Positions 37,030-46,092 are shown, counted from the first letter of the stretch. The stretch: DNA of 64,000 bases from JBPYCR01 sp051846935 (GCF_051846935.1 NZ_JBPYCS010000004.1:105904-169903); one strand, 5' to 3'. Made by a program: numbers and translations. The notes: generated from the sequence alone by a model not told the origin.

Positions 37030-37482
37030 TTATAAATTTCTCTCTGACGCATAGTAATCGCGCTTGACTACTTTTAAAATTGCTCTTCTCGTTAAAATAC
37101 CATCAAAATATCCTTCATTATCGACAACACAAATAAACGGTTCATCAATAACCGCTTTTAACCCTTCTATAAAGCTCGCATCCTTTGTTATACTTGGCAT
37201 ATCCGCTGTCATCACTTCATGTACTCTCATATCTGAGAGCTTCTCTACCTCATATCGTTCCAAACCTAATATTTGATCCAAAATAACCGTCTTTCCAATA
37301 GCACCTACAAGTTTATAGGAAGAATCCAGCACAGGAACGGCAGAATAACCAGATTTAATTAGAACAAGCAAAGCATGCTCTAACGGATTGTTCAGCTGTA
37401 CATGTGCCACCTTCTCTGCAGAAATCATCAAGTCTTCAACTGTAATGTCTTTTAATTTTTTGCCTTCTTCTATTTTATTCAT
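37030..37482 (-). CDS. darB: CBS-domain c-di-AMP sensor DarB (YkuL)
   Basis: A 150-aa protein made of two CBS domains (about 12-75 and 80-145), the size and layout of B. subtilis YkuL/DarB. DarB binds c-di-AMP and, when free of it, interacts with the Rel enzyme and with pyruvate carboxylase. The ATG at 37482 has AAGGAG nine bases upstream; an upstream in-frame start has none. Assignment as DarB rests on length and synteny; other CBS-pair proteins look similar. Confidence 0.8.
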   Translation of the reverse strand: MNKIEEGKKLKDITVEDLMISAEKVAHVQLNNPLEHALLVLIKSGYSAVPVLDSSYKLVGAIGKTVILDQILGLERYEVEKLSDMRVHEVMTADMPSITKDASFIEGLKAVIDEPFICVVDNEGYFDGILTRRAILKVVKRDYYASERNL

Positions 37483-38026
37483 GGGAAAGCGCTCCTTTTT
37501 AATTCTCATATTATATAACTATGGGTTTCATCCCTTGAAAAAGGAGTATTTATTCGGAAACTCACAGTTCTAGTTTACCATAGTTGTTGAATTTGGAACA
37601 TGTTAAACGCTTTAATTTGAAATATTTTACAGTATATTTAAAGCGGTTACATATTCATGCAATTCAACAAATAGTATGTAGCGTAATAAAGAGATCGTTT
37701 ACTTCGCTCAAAATGTATTTAGTTATTCCCTTTTACCATGAGGTTTTCATGCGCTGCTCTCTTCCCGCATGTGGCAGATACTTATTGTAACCGAAATACA
37801 TTTAATTTTCATGTTAAAATCTTTCGTCTTACTGATGTGAACAGCTAAGAACAATGTTTCATCGACGAAACAATGGGGGTGTTGCGATACCAATCTCTAT
37901 AAATACACGTGCACAAAAGCATGCTTCTTTACACTACACCTACTCCATTAATGGGTGTCGTATTAGCTTAGCGTCTATTTTCCATGTACAATAGGAGTAT
38001 ATTGTGAATTATAAAGAGGTGTTTTA
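37483..38026. other. Intergenic, no supported gene
   Basis: About 540 bp of AT-rich sequence between divergent genes. TTAAAGCGGTTACA near 37640 faintly resembles a cre site. No reading has both a ribosome site and a recognisable protein. Confidence 0.35.
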
Positions 38027-38662
38027 ATGAATGTTCATGTTTTTAGTAAAAAGGAAGAAGTGGCACACGCAATTACACATGCAATAGGGGCTGTCTTGAG
38101 CGTTATCGGCCTGATTTTACTTATTATTTACTCCTCTTTAAATGGTACTGGTTGGCATATCGTTTCTGCTACAATTTTTGGTGTTACGATGCTTTTGATG
38201 TATATTTCGTCTACAGTAGTACACAGCTTGCCTAAAGGTAAATGGAAAGATTTGTTTCAAATTATTGATCACGCTTCTATTTATTTGTTTATTGCTGGTA
38301 CGTATACACCCTTTTTACTTGTCCATCTAAGAGAAGGTGTTGGCTGGTTTCTCTTTTTTATTATATGGGGAATTGCACTAATTGGTGTAGTGTTTAAAGT
38401 GTTTTTCATAAACCGTTTTTTAATTTTATCTACTCTAATATATGTTGTAATGGGTTGGCTTATTATTACCGTCTGGTCTCCTCTCACAGAGACAGTTAAT
38501 GAAAAGGGGATTCTGTTATTAATTATTGGCGGCATATTTTATACGGTCGGTGCGGTATTTTATATGATCCGAAAAATTCCATACCATCACGTCATTTGGC
38601 ATTTATTCGTCCTTGCTGGATCTATCTGTCACTTTTTTTCAGTTTTTTACTACGTCATTTAA
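38027..38662 (+). CDS. trhA: Hemolysin III / TrhA family membrane protein
   Basis: Seven-helix PAQR-family protein (211 aa). Family residues: EEVAHAITHAIG near the N-terminus, SSTVVHSLPKGKWKD, IIDHASIYLFIAGTYTPF and a final WHLFVLAGSICHFF with the metal-site histidines. Relatives are called hemolysin III but in bacteria affect membrane lipid and energy state (B. subtilis YplQ). AGAGGTG lies upstream of the ATG. Confidence 0.88.
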   Translation: MNVHVFSKKEEVAHAITHAIGAVLSVIGLILLIIYSSLNGTGWHIVSATIFGVTMLLMYISSTVVHSLPKGKWKDLFQIIDHASIYLFIAGTYTPFLLVHLREGVGWFLFFIIWGIALIGVVFKVFFINRFLILSTLIYVVMGWLIITVWSPLTETVNEKGILLLIIGGIFYTVGAVFYMIRKIPYHHVIWHLFVLAGSICHFFSVFYYVI

Positions 38663-38730
38663 TATCCACAATACTACGGACGTGCTATAATAAACTTATA
38701 TATAATGTCGCAGATGGGAGTGTCTGATTC

Positions 38731-38922
38731 GTGAATACTCAAAATAAGGTTAAAGCATTTGCCAAACTGTATGGCTTACTTACTTTTTATTATGAAAACA
38801 GAGACCAGCCAGTTGAGAACGATTTTGATTTTTTCGCTGAGGTGGAAGGTTTATGCACCACACTTGATTTGGATTTTGAAGAGTTTAAAAGGGAATTTAA
38901 ATTAACTAATTTTACTGGGTGA
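38731..38922 (+). CDS. Small acidic hypothetical protein
   Basis: A 63-aa acidic protein (KAFAKLYGLLTFYYENRDQP ... DLDFEEFKREFKL) without signal or membrane segment. The GTG start follows GGGAGTG with good spacing, and a strong terminator follows, which supports a real gene. I do not recognise a family. It lies 68 bp after trhA on the same strand. Confidence 0.6.
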   Translation: MNTQNKVKAFAKLYGLLTFYYENRDQPVENDFDFFAEVEGLCTTLDLDFEEFKREFKLTNFTG

Positions 38923-38941
38923 ACATAGGCTACAAACACGC

Positions 38942-38995
38942 AAAGATGGATTTGATCAACAATTAAACGTGATCAAATCCATCTTTATTTATTTT
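38942..38995 (+). terminator. Terminator of trhA and the small acidic gene
   Basis: AAAGATGGATTTGATCA and TGATCAAATCCATCTTT are a perfect 17-bp stem followed by ATTTATTTT. Confidence 0.9.
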
Positions 38996-39064
38996 GGGTA
39001 TTCGGAAAATAACGCTGAATAAGAATGTTTCTAATATAGCCCTAAGATAAGTGTTTCCCAAGTG

Positions 39065-40468
39065 TTATAGATTATTATGCACAGGGGTTACACACTGTCC
39101 AACCGGTTTAGACTGAATCGTACCATCCTTCATAACTGTAATACCATTAACGATCGTCTGAACTGGCATGCCTTGTATGTTAAATCCATCGTATGCAGTT
39201 ACTTTGCTTTTACTGTGTAATTTCTCTCTCTTAATTACTGATTTTTTATCCATATCAACAATTGTTAAATCTGCATCTGCACCAACTTGTATCGCACCTT
39301 TTTTTGGAAAAACGCCGAATTGCTTTGCGGGATTTTCCGCCAGAAGACAAACAAGCTGCTTCATTGAAATTCTCTTATTCGAGACTTCATTTAGCATGAG
39401 AGGAACTAACGTCTCCACACCACACATACCTGCAGGAATTGAATGTAAATCTCCACTTTTTTCTTCCTCTGTGTGTGGCGCATGATCTGAACATACAAAG
39501 GAGATCGTTCCCTCCATTATACCTTGCCAAATACGGTCTTGGTCTTTTTTATATTTCACTAATGGGTATACTTTCATTGAAGGTCCGATGTTTTTATAAT
39601 CTTCATTCGTTAAAAACAAATAGTGTGGACATGTTTCGGCTGTTATTGGATATCCGTCTAGCTGTGCTTGCTTAATTAACTCTACTCCTTCAGCTGTACT
39701 GACATGTAATATATGCAGACGAGCACCTGTTGCCTTAGCCATTGCAATACCCGTTTGGATTGTGAGCTCTTCCGCTAAATTAGGTCTTGTCGCTAAAAAA
39801 GCATGATAATCATTCCGTTCCTCAAACTTCGCCTGACTTGTTAGTCGATTAATAAGCTCGCTGTTTTCTGCATGTATAGCAATCGTCTGCCCGGTTTTCG
39901 CAACTTCTTTAAACATGTCATATACTTCTCCATCTGAGCACGGTGGGAAAACATCGTCCATGTTTTCTGAATAATTGTATTGTAATTGAAACGTTTGCTT
40001 ATGAACTGCATAGCCCCAAAAATATTTAAAGCCAATTACGCCTGCCTGATGCAAGCCTTTAAAATCATTTATATTTACATCTCCTAGACAGATTCCCCAT
40101 AATCCAAAGTTAACGTGTGCTTTTGGGAGTAAGTTTTCAACCTGCTTATGGAAGTTTTCCGCATTATTTATCGTAGGATTTGTATTAGGCATTTCAAAAA
40201 TTGTTGTAATTCCACCAGCAGCTGCCGCTTGTGTCGAGTGAAAGAAATCCTCTTTGTGAGTTGCTCCACCATCGCGAGAATGAACATGTGTATCGATTAA
40301 ACCAGGTAAAACATACCGACCAGCTGCATCTGTAACTTCCTTAGCCTCTCCATCTAAAGCCTCATTTGATATAGCTGCGATTTTACCATCTTTAATATAA
40401 ATATTTGCTACAAAATCGGAAGTCGATGTAACGATATGACCATTTGTTACAATATGATCCCAATGCAT
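39065..40468 (-). CDS. Dihydroorotase/allantoinase-type cyclic amidohydrolase
   Basis: A 467-aa metal-dependent amidohydrolase. Metal residues: His61 and His63 in HVH, Lys148 in GFKYF (likely carboxylated), His199, His255 and catalytic Asp328 in SDHAPHT. Overall it is allantoinase-like in length, but the substrate-carboxylate residues are of dihydroorotase type: Arg65 in HVHSR and MPNT at 93-96, where allantoinases have HxHxN and MPLN. It would be annotated allantoinase by similarity. With PyrK-PyrD directly upstream and a carbamoylase beyond, dihydroorotate hydrolysis is a good alternative. ATG at 40468 has GGTAGGTGG upstream. Confidence 0.8.
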   Translation of the reverse strand: MHWDHIVTNGHIVTSTSDFVANIYIKDGKIAAISNEALDGEAKEVTDAAGRYVLPGLIDTHVHSRDGGATHKEDFFHSTQAAAAGGITTIFEMPNTNPTINNAENFHKQVENLLPKAHVNFGLWGICLGDVNINDFKGLHQAGVIGFKYFWGYAVHKQTFQLQYNYSENMDDVFPPCSDGEVYDMFKEVAKTGQTIAIHAENSELINRLTSQAKFEERNDYHAFLATRPNLAEELTIQTGIAMAKATGARLHILHVSTAEGVELIKQAQLDGYPITAETCPHYLFLTNEDYKNIGPSMKVYPLVKYKKDQDRIWQGIMEGTISFVCSDHAPHTEEEKSGDLHSIPAGMCGVETLVPLMLNEVSNKRISMKQLVCLLAENPAKQFGVFPKKGAIQVGADADLTIVDMDKKSVIKREKLHSKSKVTAYDGFNIQGMPVQTIVNGITVMKDGTIQSKPVGQCVTPVHNNL

Positions 40469-40494
40469 AATTCCACCTACCTTCTGCTTATAAA

Positions 40495-41433
40495 TTAGAT
40501 GGAGCATTCAGCAGACAATGAAGAATTATCTACTGCTCCTATTAATTCCGTAACGTGATTCACGTTATACTCGTTCATATAATCTTTTATTCCATCAATA
40601 ATTTCGATCATTGCCAAAGGGTTAATAAAACTTGCTGTACCTACTTGCACAGCTGTTGCTCCTGCCAATATCATCTCAATTGCATCTTCTGCATTCATCA
40701 CGCCACCACAACCAATAATTGGAATTGAGCAGACTTGTCGTACTTGATAGATAAGGCGAACAATAATTGGCTTAATAGCCGGTCCAGATATACCTCCTAA
40801 AACATTTCCTATTTTAGGCTTTCTCGTATGAATATCAATTGCCATAGCTAAAATAGTATTTGCTACATTCAAACCATCTGCCCCTGCATCTTCACAAGCA
40901 CGTGCAATTTCTTGAATGCTCGTTACATTCGGTGTGAGTTTCGCAATAACGGGTACATCTGTTACACCTTTAACTTTTTCCACTAATTTGTATGATATGT
41001 CCGCATCCATACCAAATGCTTTCCCATCACCTTTCAAGTTCGGACAAGAAATATTTAGCTCAATACCAGATACACCTTCTGTATTCCCAATTACTTCAGC
41101 CATTTCAGCATATTCGTCAATGGAATCAGCGGATATACTAGCAATTAACGGGGTAGTGTATGATGCGTAAGCAGGAATCGTATGCTGTAAATAATAAGGG
41201 AGACCTTTACTCTGTATCCCAATGGAATTTATCATTCCGGCGTTCACTTCACATACTCTTGGCGTTGCATTACCTCCACGCGGATATTTGGTAATGCTTT
41301 TCGGTACAACAGCACCAAGCTGATTGAAATCAAATAACGATTCCATCTCATGCCCAAACGCTCCAGAAGCTGGCATAATTGGGTTCTTTAATTTAAGCTT
41401 TCCTATCTGAACAGTTAGATCCAGTTCTTTCAT
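40495..41433 (-). CDS. pyrD: Dihydroorotate dehydrogenase catalytic subunit, class 1B (PyrD)
   Basis: FMN TIM-barrel (312 aa) interconverting dihydroorotate and orotate. Active-site Cys130 lies in LNISCPN, and the orotate contacts known from Lactococcus enzymes are kept: Lys45, Asn69, Asn127, Asn132, Asn192-Thr193. FMN phosphate segments IGCGGVMNAEDA and VQVGTA are present. Its ATG overlaps the pyrK stop (TAATG). No other pyr biosynthesis genes are near, so this pair is probably not the biosynthetic one; with NADH via PyrK it could run toward dihydroorotate. I also considered a dihydropyrimidine dehydrogenase role, but the ferredoxin-like extension of PreA is absent. Confidence 0.88.
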   Translation of the reverse strand: MKELDLTVQIGKLKLKNPIMPASGAFGHEMESLFDFNQLGAVVPKSITKYPRGGNATPRVCEVNAGMINSIGIQSKGLPYYLQHTIPAYASYTTPLIASISADSIDEYAEMAEVIGNTEGVSGIELNISCPNLKGDGKAFGMDADISYKLVEKVKGVTDVPVIAKLTPNVTSIQEIARACEDAGADGLNVANTILAMAIDIHTRKPKIGNVLGGISGPAIKPIIVRLIYQVRQVCSIPIIGCGGVMNAEDAIEMILAGATAVQVGTASFINPLAMIEIIDGIKDYMNEYNVNHVTELIGAVDNSSLSAECSI

Positions 41434-42218
41434 TAGCTTAGCACCACCTTTTTCAAATCAAACACTGGCCCTTCTTTACAAACGCGGACCGATTCAACAT
41501 AATCTTCATGTTGCAAATCACATACGCAAGCATAGCAAACACCCATTGCACAACCCATATGTTCTTCTAATGCTATTTGACCTGGTATTTGTTTTTTCGT
41601 CGTTACTTTTTGCATTAATCTGGATAATCGTTTTGATCCACAAGTAAAACCAGCTTTTATCGAATGCTTTTGAAAAATAGTTTCAATTAGCTTTTCGACA
41701 TGCTCTACATCACTTGTTCCGTCTTCTTCCGTTACTTTATACACTTCCGCTCCAAACCCTTGTAATGTTTCCGTTGCCAAGAGATCATTATTGCTACGGG
41801 CACTTAAAATAGCTACACATTTAACATTCTTTTTAGAAGCTTCCTGTGCCAGCGCTGCAAGTGTCGCAATGCCGACTCCTCTTGCTAAAAGTAATATCGT
41901 ATCCCATTCTTCTTCCAACTCAAATCCGACACCTAACGGGCCAAATACATCTAAATAATTGCCTGCTTGCATATACGTTAGGTGCACTGTTCCAGCACCT
42001 TTAACTAAATATAAGAATTCGATTGTTTTTGAATCCTCATTTATTCGATAAATACTAAAAGGTCTGCGCAAAAAAGGGAATGACATTTCCGCACATTTTA
42101 AATTAAAAAATTGTCCAGGTGTAATTTTCTCTTTTATTTCAGAGGCATCTACTACCATATGCCAGTATCGATCACTTACTTGAATATTTGATAATATTTT
42201 TAACTTATAGACGCTCAT
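41433..42218 (-). CDS. pyrK: Dihydroorotate dehydrogenase electron-transfer subunit (PyrK)
   Basis: FAD and [2Fe-2S] protein (261 aa) linking PyrD to NAD(H). FAD motif RRPFSIYR (51-58), NAD-binding GVGIATLAAL, and cluster cysteines 223, 228, 231 and 247 in the C-terminal domain; Cys233 is an extra one. AGGAGGTG precedes the ATG at 42218. It overlaps the carbamoylase gene by 14 bases and the pyrD start by one, implying coupled translation. Confidence 0.9.
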   Translation of the reverse strand: MSVYKLKILSNIQVSDRYWHMVVDASEIKEKITPGQFFNLKCAEMSFPFLRRPFSIYRINEDSKTIEFLYLVKGAGTVHLTYMQAGNYLDVFGPLGVGFELEEEWDTILLLARGVGIATLAALAQEASKKNVKCVAILSARSNNDLLATETLQGFGAEVYKVTEEDGTSDVEHVEKLIETIFQKHSIKAGFTCGSKRLSRLMQKVTTKKQIPGQIALEEHMGCAMGVCYACVCDLQHEDYVESVRVCKEGPVFDLKKVVLS

Positions 42219-43455
42219 TCGATACACCTCCTAAGGCTGCTTTTACCATTACTTCCTTCAATAATAAAACTCCCGAATTAATTTCCTCTATGGAAGTAAA
42301 TTCTTCTGGATGGTGGCTTAATCCATTTTTTGAAGGTACAAATATTAAGCCAGACGGGCAAAGTGAAGCCATATTCATCACATCATGACCCGCCCCACTT
42401 GCCATTTTCAAATACGAAATACCCATTTGTTCACACGTTTCTTCCATCATCCCAATAACTGAATCATCCAACATAACAGGTGATTCGTTTCCTAGTTTTT
42501 TTACATCGATCGTTAATTTTCTGCGTGCTTCAAGCGCTTTGACCAATCGATTCAGTTCCTTCACTACTTTTTCCTTAGATGCAACGGATGTGCTACGGAT
42601 GTCTACGGACAATTCAACGTTACCAGGAATAACATTCATTGCACCTGGTGCAACGTGACAGCTCCCAACTGTTGCGACTGTCCCATGCTCTTTCTCGAGA
42701 CATGCCAACCTTTCCAAAGCCAACGTAATTTCTGCAGCGGCACAAAATGCATCCGCTCGTAAATGCATTGGTGTAGAACCTGAATGCGCCGCTTGCCCTT
42801 TAACCGTAATAATAAACCGAGTCGGGGCAGCAATCCCTGTTACGAGACCAACTTGATAGCCGGATGTTTCTAGTACAGGCCCTTGCTCAATATGAAGCTC
42901 GTAAAATGCTTTAAACGCTTTCTTGCTTCGACGTGCATTCTCGATTTGATTTACATCTAAATCACATGCTTGAAAAGCTTCACGAATCGTTATATTATCT
43001 TTGTCTTTAAGCGTTTTAAGCATTTCTTTGTTAATCTTTCCGGTCATTGCTTTACTCCCAATCGTAGCTACACCAAATCGTGCCGATTCCTCACACGCAA
43101 ATACAATTATTTCGATCGGATGCTTTGTTTCAATATTTTCTTCATTCAACATTCGAACTACTTCGAGGCCTGCAAGTACCCCGACCGTACCATCGTATTT
43201 CCCACCGTTATATACACTATCAATATGTGATCCACAAGCTACTGCTGGTAGTTCTGGATTCATACCTTCTCTACGTGCAATTACATTCCCAGCAGCATCC
43301 ACTGTAACTGTCATATTTTCATGCTCAAATAATGTAATTAAATAAGCCAATGCTTCTTGCTCTATTTCTGTATATGCTAAACGATTCATCCCTTGATACG
43401 ATCTACCATACATATTTAAAGCTTCGATCGTTTCTGTAAAGCGTTGTAAATTCAT
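42205..43455 (-). CDS. M20-family N-carbamoyl amino acid hydrolase (allantoate amidohydrolase-like)
   Basis: Zinc-dependent hydrolase (416 aa) removing a carbamoyl group as CO2 and ammonia. Metal ligands: His77 (GSHIDS), Asp88 (KYDGT), Glu123 in ACEESARFG, His188 (LHIEQG) and the SHHPEE histidine near the C-terminus; a dimerisation domain sits in the middle. Sequence alone cannot separate allantoate, ureidopropionate and N-carbamoyl-L-amino acid substrates. Its overlap with pyrK and linkage to PyrD point to N-carbamoyl-L-aspartate as a candidate. AGGGGGAT precedes the ATG. Confidence 0.85.
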   Translation of the reverse strand: MNLQRFTETIEALNMYGRSYQGMNRLAYTEIEQEALAYLITLFEHENMTVTVDAAGNVIARREGMNPELPAVACGSHIDSVYNGGKYDGTVGVLAGLEVVRMLNEENIETKHPIEIIVFACEESARFGVATIGSKAMTGKINKEMLKTLKDKDNITIREAFQACDLDVNQIENARRSKKAFKAFYELHIEQGPVLETSGYQVGLVTGIAAPTRFIITVKGQAAHSGSTPMHLRADAFCAAAEITLALERLACLEKEHGTVATVGSCHVAPGAMNVIPGNVELSVDIRSTSVASKEKVVKELNRLVKALEARRKLTIDVKKLGNESPVMLDDSVIGMMEETCEQMGISYLKMASGAGHDVMNMASLCPSGLIFVPSKNGLSHHPEEFTSIEEINSGVLLLKEVMVKAALGGVSNERL

Positions 43456-43605
43456 GATATCCCCCTCAATTATACTATCTTCTTATTAGTATATATTGAA
43501 TCAAGTAACCGTTTTCTTGTCGTTATATACAATAAAACACACATTTTATTATCGATTTAGATAAATTTAATCACTTTATACAGCTGGATGAATCCCATTA
43601 AAAAA

Positions 43606-44153
43606 ATTGGTTCTTTGTCAAATTACGTTGGTGATGTATGTTAAGTCGAGGAATACCTAATATTAAGTAGAACGAAAACATGAAAGCTTGCGCTCTGATT
43701 TCGCTGACTTGCACTACACTTTCGGCGGGCACAGCCTCATCTTCTGTCGCTCTTCTATCCGAGTCGCTACAGTGATTTTTCAGCCGCTTGCTATTTCCGC
43801 AGAAGTCCGTCGAATTTCGTTCCAGTCAGCCTAAAGAGGAGGAATAGCCTTATTGCACATACTTAATTTGCATTGGAGTGTGTTTCTTTATAGTGTGTAT
43901 TGTATTTTGATTCTACAAGTTTTCGCTTGAAATAAAGCCTGATTCGACTCTTATAATTCAAGAAGTTTCTGTACCCATAAGTGAATCGAAAAGTGATTTC
44001 CCTCCTGGATATAGTTTTCGGCGACTTTTATTCTACGAGGAAATTCAGTCGTTTTCTATTATGTAATCAAAAATGACGCTAGTGGATTTCCTTCCCATTT
44101 CCCTACCAAAAAATAAGGTGATTTTCTTCACCAACGTCATATTTTACAACCAA
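43606..44153 (-). mobile_element. Internally deleted ISL3-like element, second copy
   Basis: Same structure as 34854-35321: left end GGTTCTTTGTCAAATTACG-TTGGTGATG, right end CACCAACGTCATATTTTACAACC, a minus-strand transposase tail remnant (MGTETS in one frame, YGYRNF-like in another) and the GC-rich module near 43725-43830, here more decayed. An extra ~85 bp (about 44005-44090) is present. Flanking 8-mers AAAAAATT and AAAAAATG differ at one position. It separates the TRAP genes from the carbamoylase-PyrKD genes. The 43456-43605 stretch must hold the promoter of the latter if they are transcribed separately. Confidence 0.7.
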
Positions 44154-44197
44154 AAAATGTTCCAATCATTATACGACGATTGGAACATTTTTCAAAA
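44151..44197 (-). terminator. Terminator after dctM
   Basis: AATGTTCCAATC and GATTGGAACATT form a 12-bp perfect stem followed by TTTTTTGG on the minus strand, 16 bp beyond the dctM stop. The TRAP genes therefore probably end as a separate transcript. Confidence 0.8.
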
Positions 44198-44212
44198 ACA
44201 ATGTACGGTATT

Positions 44213-45487
44213 TTATTCTAAGATTTTCAATAAAAACAACGAGACATCTGGAATATACGTTATAATGAGTAATGCTAGTAGATTAAATCCTAAGAACGAC
44301 AGAACTCCTGGTAGCATTTCCTTCATACTCGTCTTCGTTATTGTCTGTGTAACGAAAATATTTAATCCAAATGGAGGTGTATACATTCCGATCGCAAGGT
44401 TAGCAATCATAATTATACCTAAATGAACTGGATCAATACCTAATGCTACTGCCGCAGAAAATACGAGCGGAGCAACTACAATAATTGCTGCGACACCTTC
44501 AATAAACATCCCTAAAACTAGTAAAAGAACATTAAACAATAACAAAAATAAAATAGGAGTCGATATATTTTCGGCGATAAAAGTCGCTATTAATTGTGGC
44601 ACTTGACCTCTCGTTAATAACCAGCCAAGAACTTGTGCAGCTGCAACTAGAACTAATACTTGTGCAGTTGTAACTGCTGATTCTACACATATTTTATAAA
44701 ACTTTTTAAAAGTCATTTCTCGATATACAAAAAAGCTAATAATAAGTGCATAAACCGCGGAAACCCCCGCTGCCTCTGTCGGAGTAAACATACCACTATA
44801 AATACCACCGAGTATTATGATAGGTATGAGCAATGCCCAACCAGCCTTGCGAGTCGTTTCTAACACTTCTCTTTTTGTCGCTTTTTTATCTTTTGGTATT
44901 TGGTTTCTTTTAGCATATAAATAAATATAAACGATCGATGATATACCGAACAGAGCACCCGCTCCTATACCAGCAATAAATAAACTGCCTACAGATACTC
45001 CTGTAACGGAACCGTAAATGATGAGTGTTATACTTGGAGGAATAATAAGCGACACTGCCCCTGAAGAAGCAAGTAATCCAGATGAAAATGATTTACTATA
45101 GCCGCCACGAAGCAATTCGGGATACATAATTTTACCTATTGCAATTACCGTCGCTGGACCGGAACCTGAAAGGGCTCCAAAGAACATGCTCGAAACCTGT
45201 GTCGTCATAGCAACCCCACCTGATAAATGACCAACAAGTGCACGTGCAAATCGTAAAATCCTCTTTGATAAACCGCCACCATCCATTATATTTGCAGCTA
45301 AAATAAAGAGTGGCAAAGCCATTAAAGCAAATTGATCCAACCCACCAACTAATCGTTGGATAAGTAACATCGGTTGAATATCACTAAACAATATAACCGC
45401 TAAAAACGAAGCAGTTCCTAACGCTACAAATATCGGTACACTACCGAGTAATAAGATAACAATTAAAGCTATTAATGCAGTGATCAT
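44213..45487 (-). CDS. dctM: TRAP transporter large permease (DctM)
   Basis: Large membrane subunit (424 aa, about 12 helices) of a sodium-dependent TRAP transporter; with DctQ it forms the transport channel. Family blocks: PLFILAANIMDGGGLSKRIL, FGALSGSGPATVIAIGKIMYPELL and GMFTPTEAAGVSAVYAL. Twenty-two bases after dctQ. TRAP systems carry organic acids; the substrate depends on DctP. Confidence 0.93.
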   Translation of the reverse strand: MITALIALIVILLLGSVPIFVALGTASFLAVILFSDIQPMLLIQRLVGGLDQFALMALPLFILAANIMDGGGLSKRILRFARALVGHLSGGVAMTTQVSSMFFGALSGSGPATVIAIGKIMYPELLRGGYSKSFSSGLLASSGAVSLIIPPSITLIIYGSVTGVSVGSLFIAGIGAGALFGISSIVYIYLYAKRNQIPKDKKATKREVLETTRKAGWALLIPIIILGGIYSGMFTPTEAAGVSAVYALIISFFVYREMTFKKFYKICVESAVTTAQVLVLVAAAQVLGWLLTRGQVPQLIATFIAENISTPILFLLLFNVLLLVLGMFIEGVAAIIVVAPLVFSAAVALGIDPVHLGIIMIANLAIGMYTPPFGLNIFVTQTITKTSMKEMLPGVLSFLGFNLLALLIITYIPDVSLFLLKILE

Positions 45488-45509
45488 TATTTATAATTCC
45501 CCTTCTATA

Positions 45510-45977
45510 TTAGCTTGTTTTAAAATTACGAATCATTGTAACGGCCTGTATAAATAAATGAAATAGCGATAGGATAGCTCCTATCGGAATAGCCAAATAT
45601 ACCCAATACATTGGAACTTGCAGTGCTGGTGATACTTGACTCGTATTCATACTGAAAGCAACAAGCTCAAACCCGTACTTTATTAATAAAAGCATAAAAA
45701 GAATGGAAATAAAATAAATGAGCAGCTGAACTATTTTTTTACCAGATTTCGGCAAATAATCCATTAATAAATCGATCCCTACATGAATACCCCTCCGAAA
45801 GCATATTGCCGATCCAAGAAAGGTAATCCATATAATTACGTACCGTATTAATTCTTCTGCCCACGTAATTCCTGCACTAAAAAAATAACGTAGGATTATG
45901 TTAACAAATAATAAAAGTGTAACACCCATTATACTAATACCAACAAACATTTCTTCGGTTTTTTTTAATATAGTCAA
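45510..45977 (-). CDS. dctQ: TRAP transporter small permease (DctQ)
   Basis: Small membrane subunit (about 155 aa, four helices). FVNIILRYFFSAGITWAEEL is the DctQ signature. A TTG at 45977 is chosen because AAAGGGTG lies six bases upstream; a GTG three codons earlier and a longer reading to 46040 are possible but lack a well-placed site. Sits between dctP and dctM. Confidence 0.85.
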   Translation of the reverse strand: MTILKKTEEMFVGISIMGVTLLLFVNIILRYFFSAGITWAEELIRYVIIWITFLGSAICFRRGIHVGIDLLMDYLPKSGKKIVQLLIYFISILFMLLLIKYGFELVAFSMNTSQVSPALQVPMYWVYLAIPIGAILSLFHLFIQAVTMIRNFKTS

Positions 45978-46018
45978 CGCATTCACCCTTTCACGTTCTT
46001 TGTTAAAGAATGAAAGAC

Positions 46019-46070
46019 AAAAACAAGGAATTAGTATCAATAAAGAAGTGAACTAACTCCTTGTTTTTAA
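46019..46070 (-). terminator. Intercistronic hairpin between dctP and dctQ
   Basis: On the minus strand AAAAACAAGGAGTTAGT pairs with ACTAATTCCTTGTTTTT (17 bp, one G-T) and is followed by a short T run. It may partly terminate or protect the dctP mRNA end so the binding protein is made in excess over the permease. Confidence 0.65.
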
Positions 46071-46092
46071 TGCTTTCATCCAATTAAACTGA

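Noticed and set aside
37485..37500. cre-like AAAGCGCT upstream of darB
   Set aside because: Only the core matches the CcpA consensus; the outer positions do not, and the sequence is explained by the ribosome site context.
39065..43455. Straight allantoin degradation operon (allB-allC)
   Set aside because: The best family names would suggest it, but the pyrK-pyrD pair lies between and overlaps the carbamoylase gene, and the amidohydrolase has dihydroorotase-type Arg65 and MPNT. Kept only as an alternative.
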